Source of the DNA: a candidate division LCP-89 bacterium
GTDB lineage: Bacteria; Electryoneota; B3-LCP
Length of the DNA: 10,407 nt
Direction: 5' to 3'
Assembly: GCA_025774735.1 (NCBI GenBank)
Contig: JALGZU010000070.1
Location: 1 to 10,407 of the forward strand
Below, one piece after another: positions 1 to 5,673 of this stretch (positions are counted from its first letter, which is position 1; every line of letters begins with the position of its first letter). Made by a program: the position numbers and the translations under genes. Below the pieces are notes generated by a model. That model worked only from the letters and a program-made list of their open reading frames with translations. It was not told the DNA's origin and did no database searches.

Positions 1-58
1 AGTTCCTTTCGAATTTTCGGACTGAATCTCTGAAATGACGAAGATCTTGTTGATTCAT
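1..58 (-). CDS. MarR-type regulator, N-terminal end only (runs off left edge)
   Basis: Only the first 19 codons lie in the window, beginning MNQQDLRHFRDSVRKFERN. The pattern of a short polar start followed by 'LRxFRxxVRxxER' is what the first dimerisation helix of MarR-family winged-helix repressors usually looks like. The start is well supported: AAGGAG lies at 72..67 with 8 bases of spacing to the ATG at 58..56, and a good promoter lies further upstream. The DNA-binding domain would be outside the window, so the family call rests on the first helix and on the operator-like palindrome at its promoter. It could be another small helix-rich regulator. Two further MarR-type genes lie in the window (4710-5639 and 10036-10407). 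Confidence 0.5.
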   Translation of the reverse strand, partial: MNQQDLRHFRDSVRKFERN

Positions 59-87
59 AAATCACTCTCCTTGTATCATTGCCTTAC

Positions 88-123
88 ACAATTATTGTAT
101 CCTCCAAATATTTGCTTTGTCAA
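88..123 (-). promoter_or_regulatory. Promoter with overlapping palindromic operator for the left-edge MarR-type gene
   Basis: On the minus strand TTGACA (123..118) and TACAAT (99..94) are separated by 18 bases, close to the sigma70 consensus. The -10 box overlaps an exact 5+1+5 palindrome, ACAATTATTGT, at 88-98. A short AT-rich palindrome on the -10 box is the usual position for a MarR autorepression site. The role is inferred; the elements themselves are directly visible. Confidence 0.55.
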
Positions 124-468
124 CAAAAATTTTTATTTTTTTGCTGGTCGATAAGTCCATAGGTTTAAATGGTTTAGATGAGTTTGGGCTGCCATCCAAA
201 AAAAACTCCATCCTCTTTTTCCAGTATTGAACCGGTAAGAATATGGTAACCCGTACTGGACTTCAATGGTTCGCCGGTCATACACAACCATTTTTTTCAA
301 GCGGTAAAATTCATTTGACAGCGGTCGGGAGGATCCCCGGATCAAAGCCCTGTTGAAGAAGATGCACTGGAATGAACGGGAACCGTTTAAATAATCGATA
401 CGTATTATCACCTGAACCCTCAGATGACCTCTGCGCGCACATCGCAAGAGAGGAGAGGAGAAAGCTTC
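124..468. other. AT-rich intergenic stretch, no gene assigned
   Basis: No convincing gene is seen. A minus-strand open frame covers 133-489, but its predicted peptide has no recognisable domain and its 5' part overlaps the ribosome-binding site and signal-peptide region of the plus-strand S9 fragment. Its last ~60 residues (containing 'MVVYDRRTIEVQYGLPYSYR') look more protein-like than chance, so a decayed gene tail cannot be excluded. The stretch 124-150 is a run of A and T just upstream of the left-edge promoter and could act as an UP element. Confidence 0.4.
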
Positions 469-753
469 ATGAGACTTCGATTGAGCCACGTTGTCTTCTT
501 CATCTGGGGATTAATCTTCGTTTCCCCTGACCCATCGGCCGTGACACCAAATTCCACGCAAGAGGATTTTACGGTTCCACTTCGCCAATCCAGGTTCCGC
601 CGGGAGATGTCGGCGGAGTTTCAACCTCTGTCATTGCGCGATGCGGCAAGAAAGGATGGGTGGATCGGGCTGGGAGTGCGGTCGGTCCGGTGGGCTCTTG
701 ATGGCTCCGGGGTTTACATCCAATGAAATCTCAACCCTGATTCTGCGGGGTAG
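469..753 (+). pseudogene. Secreted S9 (prolyl oligopeptidase-like) peptidase, N-terminal fragment ended by nonsense codons
   Basis: The ATG at 469 has a purine-rich ribosome-binding site (GGAG at 457-460, 8 bases away). The peptide opens MRLRLSHVVFFIWGLIFVSP, a signal peptide with a charged start and hydrophobic core. Near residues 62-85 it reads 'KDGWIGLGVRSVRWALDGSGVYIQ' in segments, the pattern of the first beta-propeller blade of secreted S9 peptidases ('GWIG..P..VRWS.DG..VYYQW'). The frame stops at TGA 724-726, exactly where a Trp is expected (TGG to TGA). Reading through gives NLNPDSAG, again family-like, and then TAG at 751-753. The propeller remainder and the catalytic Ser-Asp-His domain are absent. 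It is therefore a decayed gene start, although an 85-residue secreted peptide could still be made. The family call is from memory of the blade pattern and is moderate. Confidence 0.55.
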
Positions 754-787
754 TCAGGCTTTGTCAAGTACATTTTAAAAAAATCCC

Positions 788-802
788 GGGAATGTCATTC
801 CC
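788..802. repeat. Perfect inverted repeat GGGAATGTCATTCCC
   Basis: A 7+1+7 palindrome. Read on the minus strand it forms a hairpin (6 bp stem, 3-base loop) followed after four bases by seven T, resembling a weak intrinsic terminator for leftward transcription. It lies in the unassigned junction (754-901) between the S9 fragment and the IS3 remnant, so it may instead be a relic of an element end. No matching second copy was seen. Confidence 0.35.
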
Positions 803-901
803 CTCCATGCTGTCATTACTTTTTTCCCTCGTAGTTGGATCCGACGTGGCGAGTTCCTGGAGGCAGAGGGATCGACCATATCCTAACCCCACCGGACCGC
901 C

Positions 902-1084
902 ATGGAGCGGATCATACTTGTGGTGTAGGAGAAACCGGACGCCCTGCGGCATGAGACTGGGGAGGTCGTCGTGAACTACAACAACCGCAGGTATCATGAA
1001 GCATTGGGGAACGTCAGGCTGGATGACGTCTACTATGGCAGGCGTGAAGCCATCCTGGAGCGTCGGCGATTGCTGCAGGAATGA
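902..1084 (+). pseudogene. IS3-family transposase (OrfB) C-terminal remnant
   Basis: The frame ends 'NYNNRRYHEALGNVRLDDVYYGRREAILERRRLLQE' (read in segments) and a TGA at 1082-1084. The 'YYNxRRYHEALGNVTPxDVYYGRR' block is the hallmark end of the rve integrase core in IS3-family OrfB proteins. Upstream, 'MERIILVV' then TAG (926-928) then 'EKPDALRHETGEVVV' matches the family's 'ERYHRSLKERVxLVVxExPDxLR' stretch with about nine residues missing. The DDE catalytic residues, OrfA and both terminal inverted repeats are absent. Transposition would have been by copy-out/paste-in in the intact element; this scrap cannot transpose. It sits 53 bases before another gene fragment, marking an old insertion or deletion junction. 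Confidence 0.7.
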
Positions 1085-1137
1085 ACTCTGGCCACGGGAA
1101 AGAAACGCAATTGCGGGAGCCGAATGTGTTAATTTCT

Positions 1138-1425
1138 ATGTGGGTCCAACACTCCCTGCGGGACTCGAGTCGTGTTCTGCTGGATGCTGAGACATCCACG
1201 GAGCGGCCGGACGCCATCCGGTCAGCCATCGAGGCGGATGCCGGCAACCGGGTGGCCGACATGCACATCCGGCGAGTCGGCCCACACCACTTCGCTGCCA
1301 TCGTCTCGGTGGTCAGGCCACGTACCCCGCAAGCCTGTGCACTACAAGGCGCTGTTCCGCGAACATGACGATCTCGTGCACGTCACGATCGAGGTTCACG
1401 CGTGCGCCGGCGAACCTTGCCGATC
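1138..1425 (+). pseudogene. Cation diffusion facilitator (CzcD/DmeF-like) C-terminal fragment, frameshifted
   Basis: From 1138 the frame reads 'WVQHSLRDSSRVLLDAETS', then 'IRSAIEADAGNRVADMHIRR' and 'VGPHHFAAIVSVV'. This is the end of the transmembrane domain and the cytoplasmic ferredoxin-like domain of CDF metal exporters ('LLRDTGRVLLD..P....IR..IE.DG.RVADLHLWRVGPGH.AAIVSVV'). At about 1310 the frame shifts by one base; the other frame continues 'HVPRKPVHYKALFREHDDLV' and 'HVTIEVHACAGEPC', the expected last strand of the domain ('YK.LL.....L.HVTVEVH.C'). The five upstream membrane helices and the metal-binding H/D residues are missing. The intact protein would export Zn, Co, Ni or Cd in exchange for protons. 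The usual W in 'LHLWR' is I-R here, another sign of decay. Confidence 0.72.
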
Positions 1426-1470
1426 GCTGAGAAAATACCGTTTTCGCCAACGTCGCGCCAGGGGCCGCTC

Positions 1471-1697
1471 ATGTTCTTCGTGTACATCCCCGTAGAGGAG
1501 GATGCTTCGCAGCCACGACCGACCTGGTGAAGCAGGCGATCGAATACCTTGAGGCTGAATCTCGGGTGCTAGCCAGTGGGCTTGAGCGCAACCGAACGAC
1601 TCTCCACCTCGACTACGACAACCAGGTGGCTCAGATTGGTCCACACGACAATTCACGTACACATTACACCTTATCTGCACCCGGATGGATCTGCTAG
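1471..1697 (+). pseudogene. Unrecognised decayed coding fragment
   Basis: Two frames together look like one damaged protein. Starting at ATG 1471 the peptide reads MFFVYIPVEEDA and soon hits a stop. Shifting frame near 1510 gives 'ATTDLVKQAIEYLEAESRVL', then 'ASGLERNRTTLHLDYDNQVA' and 'QIGPHDNSRTHYTLSAPGW', ending in TAG at 1695-1697. The second part has helix-like and strand-like character and balanced composition, unlike the shadow frames. I do not recognise the family. It abuts the stop of the minus-strand radical SAM gene (overlap of three bases), so the two genes converge here. It may be a relic of whatever lay beside the CDF exporter. Confidence 0.3.
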
Positions 1698-2752
1698 TCG
1701 AACGCCACTGTCAGACCCGCCTCTTCAATGGCCGCGACCATCTCGGCGACGTTCCGCATGTCCGCGATCTGGAACTGGGATGTAGCGTGCCGTTCGACTG
1801 CGGCATACCCCCCGGGGGCGGTGGACACACTAGCACTGATCTTGGAGATGCCCAGGTGAAGCAGCCGGTCGCGGATCTCGGGTCTCTCACGGGTGGTCAC
1901 CGTCAGATGGGCCCTGGGGAATCTCAGCCGTAAGAACAGCATCGCCTTCATGAACTCTTCATCGATGACCGGGTGGCGGATGGTGTACTTGCGGGACGCA
2001 TCCGCAACCCGGATCCGGGGCAACGAAAAGCCGAACTGGATGTGAGAATGATCCTGGACCAGAATCTCCGCATGGCGGACGAGACAGGCAAGATCCTCTC
2101 GCAGGGGACGTAGACCCAAGAGTATCCCCAGTCCCACCGAGGAGAAGCCAGCTCCTATGGCGTCATGCAGTGCCCCGAGACGGCGAGCCATATTCCGCTT
2201 CAGTCCACTCCTGTGCACCTGGAAGTATTTTTCCGGATCGTACGTCTCCTGGTAGAGGTGGTAGCCTGTGGCTCCGGCCGCTCTCAACTGAGAAAACAGC
2301 TCGTGGGAGAGCGCTCCCAGATTCAAGTTGATGTGGAGGATCGCCGTCTTCTCGAAGATGGCCTCGATAGTGCGGCGAACGTACGTCACAAAAGGGGCGG
2401 TTGGTACCTCTCCGGTCACCAGGTCGATGGTTCGATGACCGCCGGCAGCCAGTGTCTGGGCTTCAGCAACCGCTTCCTCCACGTTCAGCGTCCGGCGGCG
2501 AAACCGCGCGCTCTTCCGGAAGCCACAGTACAGACAGTCATTGACGCAGACGTTGGAAAGATAAAGTGGGGCAAAAACACGCACCTTGTTCGCGAAGTAC
2601 TCGGCCCGGTGACTGGCAATGGTTCGGCAGTGTGTCTCCAAGGTCTCTTCGAGGGGAGTGGAGATGAAACGGTCAACTTGGTGCAAGACAGCGCCGAGCC
2701 CGGACTGGATGCGGGCATGCATTCCGCCGGGCATCTGCAGGCTATCTTGCAA
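1694..2752 (-). CDS. ThiH/HydG-family radical SAM enzyme
   Basis: The protein carries the radical SAM cluster motif CVNDCLYCGF (Cys 69, 73 and 76 from the TTG at 2752) directly after 'FAPLYLSN', the signature of ThiH (2-iminoacetate synthase) and HydG. Further family marks follow: 'LVTGEVP' (SAM-binding GE), 'YHLYQETYDPEKY' (substrate pocket 'YQETY'), 'GLGILLGL', 'GFSLPRIR', 'TTRERPEIRD', 'SVSTAPGGYA' and an end 'SQFQIADMRNVAEMVAAIEE' as in ThiH. HydG's C-terminal CxxC auxiliary-cluster domain is absent, so tyrosine cleavage to p-cresol and dehydroglycine fits better than CO/CN synthesis. No thiazole or hydrogenase genes lie nearby. The N-terminus is unclear: the frame stays open to TGA at 2861-2863 without ATG or GTG, and the upstream 36 codons ('FESLSKRDIEEITSSV...') look coding. 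The catalytic part has no internal lesion. Confidence 0.85.
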   Translation of the reverse strand: MQDSLQMPGGMHARIQSGLGAVLHQVDRFISTPLEETLETHCRTIASHRAEYFANKVRVFAPLYLSNVCVNDCLYCGFRKSARFRRRTLNVEEAVAEAQTLAAGGHRTIDLVTGEVPTAPFVTYVRRTIEAIFEKTAILHINLNLGALSHELFSQLRAAGATGYHLYQETYDPEKYFQVHRSGLKRNMARRLGALHDAIGAGFSSVGLGILLGLRPLREDLACLVRHAEILVQDHSHIQFGFSLPRIRVADASRKYTIRHPVIDEEFMKAMLFLRLRFPRAHLTVTTRERPEIRDRLLHLGISKISASVSTAPGGYAAVERHATSQFQIADMRNVAEMVAAIEEAGLTVAFD

Positions 2753-2861
2753 GCGTCGATCCCGGATGGCCGGCGCCGCGCGAACAGTCAGGTGGGATAC
2801 AGAACTCGTGATCTCCTCGATGTCCCGTTTCGATAGTGATTCGAAGTGGATCCCGGCGAAT

Positions 2862-2877
2862 CAAGGGATCACCCTCC
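2862..2877 (-). promoter_or_regulatory. Shine-Dalgarno plus TTG start, one base out of frame with the radical SAM gene
   Basis: On the minus strand GGAGG (2877..2873) is followed after exactly 8 bases by TTG (2864..2862). This is a textbook initiation site, but the TTG is +1 relative to the radical SAM frame, and translation from it ends at a TAG near 2743. No comparable ribosome-binding site precedes the in-frame TTG at 2752. The simplest reading is that this was the original start and a one-base indel just downstream has uncoupled it. Confidence 0.35.
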
Positions 2878-2963
2878 ATTCAGAGGAAACATTCGGATAA
2901 AAACAAATTTTTCCGGATCCAATGGAACGTCACAAAAACCATCCATTTTATGACTACCCAATT

Positions 2964-3038
2964 TTAGCAAGGCAAGTGCCATACTGATTCTACCAAATCT
3001 TCATCCGAAGGATGCGTATACGTCGTCGTGGCGAGGTG
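2964..3038 (-). pseudogene. Displaced 3' end of a tyrosine recombinase gene
   Basis: The minus strand encodes HLATTTYTHPSDEDLVESVW then HLPC and TAA. This is the C-terminal catalytic-tyrosine segment of a tyrosine recombinase and matches the last 25 codons of the recombinase pseudogene at 3737-4337 (HLATTTT*THLSDEDLQESV...NLPC). The two DNA copies, same orientation, agree at about 54 of 75 aligned positions by hand count, with one ACG codon fewer here. This copy keeps the tyrosine codon (TAT). Similarity stops abruptly upstream of the His codon (3036-3038), so only the 3' tip is present. Because of its orientation and position downstream of the larger copy, it resembles a displaced gene end left by site-specific insertion. 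Confidence 0.68.
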
Positions 3039-3189
3039 GCTGCTTTCTCCGAGAATGAGATTGCCCTCCCTCCCTGCTTCCCCAAACGGTAACACCCTGG
3101 GAATCGGCCCGCCGTTGCCCCAAACCTGAAATGGGGCCAGAGATTGCGAAAATCCCAACCTCGAATTATATTGACTCTGGCAGGTCGGA

Positions 3190-3433
3190 AATGCTCATCC
3201 AGCATCAGACCAACGGGACTCGCCGCCAAGTAATTATTCGTACCCGCCGAATCGGTTCCGATTGGATCGCCTCTGCGGTCACGCTCTCCACTACTCCAGG
3301 TGAACCGGAAGGATTTCTTCGAACCGGTGCAAGTCAAACCGCGGTTCAACTGCGCTCTCCGACCGAACAGGAGGCCATCGACCGGATGACCTTCATCCTG
3401 GAAAACGTTTACGGCTGCACCCACATCGAATAG
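3190..3433 (+). CDS. Hypothetical small protein, first gene of a two-gene unit
   Basis: An 80-residue protein, if the ATG at 3190 is used; it has AGGT seven bases upstream, whereas the in-frame ATG at 3131 has no ribosome-binding site. I do not recognise a family. The N-terminal half alternates charged and hydrophobic residues ('RRQVIIRTRRIGSDWIASAV') in a way that suggests a beta-hairpin; the C-terminal half ('SPTEQEAIDRMTFILENVYG') suggests one amphipathic helix. There is no signal peptide or membrane segment, and only one cysteine. It ends 7 bases before the next gene and both have an AGGT ribosome-binding site, so they are very probably one operon. They run convergently towards the recombinase pseudogene and are enclosed by the two copies of its 3' end, suggesting they are cargo. 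Confidence 0.5.
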
Positions 3434-3440
3434 GTTTCAC

Positions 3441-3695
3441 GTGGCTTTCAGACTGTTTCCCCGTTCCCGAAGGGAAAAAGCACCTATCCAGGCCACAATC
3501 GAGTTGAGCCGTTTTGCAACCGGTAGCCGCCGGTATGAGGCAAGACCCGTGAGATTGGCCGTACGGGGAAAGGAGGTCTTATTTGACCCCCAAGATTTCG
3601 TTGCCTATGGATGGACCCCCCGAGCCGCTAGAAAGCGGTGTCTGGAGAAGGTTGTGGCTTACCTGCGAGTGAAGGCCAAGATCCCGGAAGAATAA
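3441..3695 (+). CDS. Hypothetical small basic protein, second gene of the unit
   Basis: An 84-residue protein starting at GTG 3441, with AGGT at 3432-3435 overlapping the stop of the previous gene. It is strongly basic at the N-terminus (MAFRLFPRSRREKAP) and again in 'WTPRAARKRCLEKVVAYLRVKAK', with a central strand-like part 'RRYEARPVRLAVRGKEVLFD'. The family is not recognised. A short beta-sheet plus a basic helix would suit nucleic-acid or partner-protein binding, but this is only composition-based inference. The close spacing to the upstream gene and position between recombinase copies suggest the two proteins act together. It ends 41 bases before the recombinase 3' end. No internal lesions are visible, unlike the flanking recombinase sequences. 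Confidence 0.5.
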   Translation: MAFRLFPRSRREKAPIQATIELSRFATGSRRYEARPVRLAVRGKEVLFDPQDFVAYGWTPRAARKRCLEKVVAYLRVKAKIPEE

Positions 3696-3736
3696 AAAAC
3701 CGCATTCGATCAACCGCGTCTTGGCAAAGCACCCAT

Positions 3737-4337
3737 CTAACAAGGCAGATTCCTCACCGACTCCTGAAGATCCTCATCCGACAGATGCGTTTAGGTCGTC
3801 GTCGTGGCCAAGTGGCTGTGGCGGGCGAATCGCTGGGTCAGGAGTAGGTCCCGAGTCGCCCGGTAGAGGTTGGTTACGGCGGAATGGCGCAAGGAATGGA
3901 TACCGAAAAACGGATCGAAACCGGCTCTTTCCTGCCAATGTATGAAGGCGTACTGCGCCCGTCGCTTCGATAACCGTGTCCCCCGGATCGTCGCGAAGAA
4001 CGGATCGCCTGGTTCAATCCCTTTTCCCCTTCTTTTCTTCCAGACCAAGTAGCGCCGGAGCTTGGCTACCAGTTTCGGTCCCAGGAAGACCTCCCCAGGG
4101 TGTCCGTTTTTAGTGATCGCCGGATCCAAGGTCACCCGCCGGCGAACCTTCTTCCCATCCGAGCTGCGATCCCCGACGGTGAGGCCCATCAGTTCCGCGA
4201 GCCCGGAGGCCCGTTCCCAGGGCCAGGGAAATCAGTATGTGGTCTTGAAAGTCCCCGAAACGCCGCCCTGAGGCTTTAAGGAGGCGTTCCTGCTCCGCCC
4301 TTGTCATCAACCGCGGGGCGAGGCGCGATCCGTACAT
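3737..4337 (-). pseudogene. Short tyrosine recombinase (FimB/FimE-sized), frameshifted and with its catalytic Tyr codon a stop
   Basis: ATG at 4337 has a strong ribosome-binding site (GAGAGGGGG just upstream). Removing one G near 4195-4199 joins two frames into a 199-residue catalytic-domain-only recombinase. The active-site set is visible: Arg45 in 'GTGLRARELMGL', Lys76 in '[10 protein letters not shown]', His147-x-x-Arg150 in '[10 protein letters not shown]', and His173 in '[12 protein letters not shown]'. The nucleophilic tyrosine, expected as residue 182 in 'TTTTYTHLSDEDL', is TAA (3793..3791). After this stop the frame continues undamaged to 'ESVRNLPC' and TAG at 3737-3739. There is no N-terminal core-binding domain, as in the FimB/FimE size class (~200 residues). 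The intact enzyme would cut and rejoin DNA through a 3'-phosphotyrosine. Two lesions make it inactive unless both are recoded or are sequence errors. Its 3' end is duplicated at 2964-3038. Confidence 0.85.
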
Positions 4338-4578
4338 GTTGCCCCCTCTCTGGCCGATTTCGGGCCAAGTGGAGGTTACCTCTGGGTTGCTGGCGGTCAA
4401 GGATATCTTCCTGTTTTTATGGTAGTTATGCCACTTCGCAGGGCTGGATTTTTCTTGATTTTCCAGCCCGATTAAACCCTCGTTGTGGCGGTGGAAGTCA
4501 GCCACTGCCAAGAGCATCGCGACAAAAATAAACTCGATTGTCAAAGCGTAAGGCCCTCTGGTCTTAAATAAGGGGTTC

Positions 4579-4617
4579 AGGACCAGTCCGTTGCCGTGCT
4601 CTGGTTAGTCCTTTTTT
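4579..4617 (+). terminator. Possible intrinsic terminator upstream of the MarR-GNAT promoter
   Basis: AGGACCAG (4579-4586) can pair with CTGG...TCCT (4601-4611) with a four-base bulge (TTAG), followed by six T (4612-4617). The 14-base loop and the bulge make it weak. It ends 6 bases before the -35 box of the MarR-GNAT promoter and could insulate that promoter from read-through. The rest of 4338-4578 shows no gene: the frame upstream of the recombinase start is open but its peptide is not recognisable. Confidence 0.3.
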
Positions 4618-4623
4618 ATTTAT

Positions 4624-4657
4624 TTGACAATAGCAATAAATTAGTTTACAATAGCAA
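4624..4657 (+). promoter_or_regulatory. Consensus sigma70-type promoter with direct repeat (putative MarR operator)
   Basis: TTGACA at 4624-4629 and TACAAT at 4647-4652 have the optimal 17-base spacing. The decamer ACAATAGCAA occurs twice, at 4627-4636 (starting inside the -35 box) and 4648-4657 (starting inside the -10 box), 21 bases or two helical turns apart. A regulator bound to both would cover both promoter boxes. The likely regulator is the MarR-GNAT protein encoded directly downstream. The transcript would have a leader of roughly 50 bases. Confidence 0.65.
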
Positions 4658-4709
4658 GTAGTTATGAGGCTCTCGGACAGCACCACCTGATTCGCATATG
4701 GGGGATTTC

Positions 4710-5639
4710 ATGACTAACGCCGATCTTAGCCGATGCGTCGAGGCCGTACGTCGCTTCAACCGCTTCTATACCCGAAAGATTGGCGTCTTACAGGAAGGGT
4801 TTTTGAATAGCCCTTTTTCTTTAACCGAAGCGCGTGTGGTTTATGAAATCGCCCACCATGAGCAGACGACGGCGACGCATCTGAGTCAGGAGTTGGGGCT
4901 AAATGCAGGCTATCTGAGCCGTATACTGCGCGGTCTCCAGAAACGCGAGATTATTGATAAGAATGCCTCCAAAAGCGACGCTCGGCAATACCTTCTTTCG
5001 TTGACAGAAGATGGGCTGGACGCCTTCGCCAGGCTCAATGCGGCTTCTCGCAACGAGATTGAGGCCCTATTGAATGAGCTGTCGGAGGAAGAGCAGCATC
5101 GGCTAGTCGGTGCAATGCACTCGATGGAGGCCGTGCTTGGTGCCCAACCTGAGCACAAAGTGCCCTACATCCTCCGTCCCCACCGGCCCGGCGATATGGG
5201 CTGGGTTGTCCATCGCCACGGAATACTTTACAACCAGGAATACGGATGGGACGAGGCGTTTGAAGCTCTGGTTGCGGAGATTGTGGCCAAGTTCATTCAA
5301 AACTACGATGCGAAGCGAGAGCGCTGTTGGATCGCCGAGAAGGATGGAAAGAATGTGGGCTCGGTCTTCCTCGTGAAGAAGTCGGAGACGACAGCCCAGT
5401 TGCGGTTGCTGCTGGTCGAGCCGAAGGCACGTGGGCTAGGAATTGGCAAGCGCCTGGTGCACGAATGCAGCCGTTTCGCACGGCAGACGGGCTACAGCAA
5501 AATAATGCTGTGGACGAACAGCGTGCTTGATGCCGCCCGGTACATCTATGAACAAGAAAGCTACCGGTTGGTCGAAGAAGAGCCCCACCACAGCTTTGGG
5601 CATGATCTGGTGGGGCAAAATTGGGAGTTAGACTTGTAA
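4710..5639 (+). CDS. MarR winged-helix regulator fused to a GNAT acetyltransferase
   Basis: Residue numbers count from the alternative ATG at 4698; the ATG at 4710 is preferred because GGGGG lies 5 bases before it and nothing precedes 4698. Residues ~10-150 form a MarR domain: dimerisation helix 'CVEAVRRFNRFYTRKIGVL', helix-turn-helix 'TTATHLSQELGLNAGYLSRI' with recognition helix to about 86, wing 'KSDARQYLLSLTEDG'. Residues ~157-313 are a GNAT fold: 'YILRPHRPGDMGWVVHRHG', then the acetyl-CoA pyrophosphate loop 'EPKARGLGIGKRLV' (R/QxxGxG/A type, 241-254), and 'YEQESYRLVEEE'. MarR-GNAT fusions are a known architecture; the GNAT half typically acetylates a small amine or amino acid, and the fusion often regulates its own promoter. 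The frame is intact with no lesions. It is followed after 34 bases by the ThiF-like gene, forming an operon. Confidence 0.92.
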   Translation: MTNADLSRCVEAVRRFNRFYTRKIGVLQEGFLNSPFSLTEARVVYEIAHHEQTTATHLSQELGLNAGYLSRILRGLQKREIIDKNASKSDARQYLLSLTEDGLDAFARLNAASRNEIEALLNELSEEEQHRLVGAMHSMEAVLGAQPEHKVPYILRPHRPGDMGWVVHRHGILYNQEYGWDEAFEALVAEIVAKFIQNYDAKRERCWIAEKDGKNVGSVFLVKKSETTAQLRLLLVEPKARGLGIGKRLVHECSRFARQTGYSKIMLWTNSVLDAARYIYEQESYRLVEEEPHHSFGHDLVGQNWELDL

Positions 5640-5673
5640 ACGGCGCATCCGGCACCTAATCCTTTTTAAATCC

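Noticed and set aside
133..489. Minus-strand open frame of 118 codons upstream of the left-edge MarR gene
   Set aside because: No recognisable domain, no clear ribosome-binding site, and its 5' part overlaps the start region of the S9 fragment on the other strand.
2165..2836. Long plus-strand frame opposite the radical SAM gene
   Set aside because: Antisense shadow of a gene with clear catalytic motifs; no domain of its own.
3720..3830. CGTCGTCGTCG run as a microsatellite
   Set aside because: It is the Thr-Thr-Thr coding run of the recombinase active site in reverse, shared with the copy at 3019-3030.
4581..4611. tRNA-like word CTCTGGTTAGTCC
   Set aside because: No cloverleaf can be folded around it; no acceptor or T-arm sequence.
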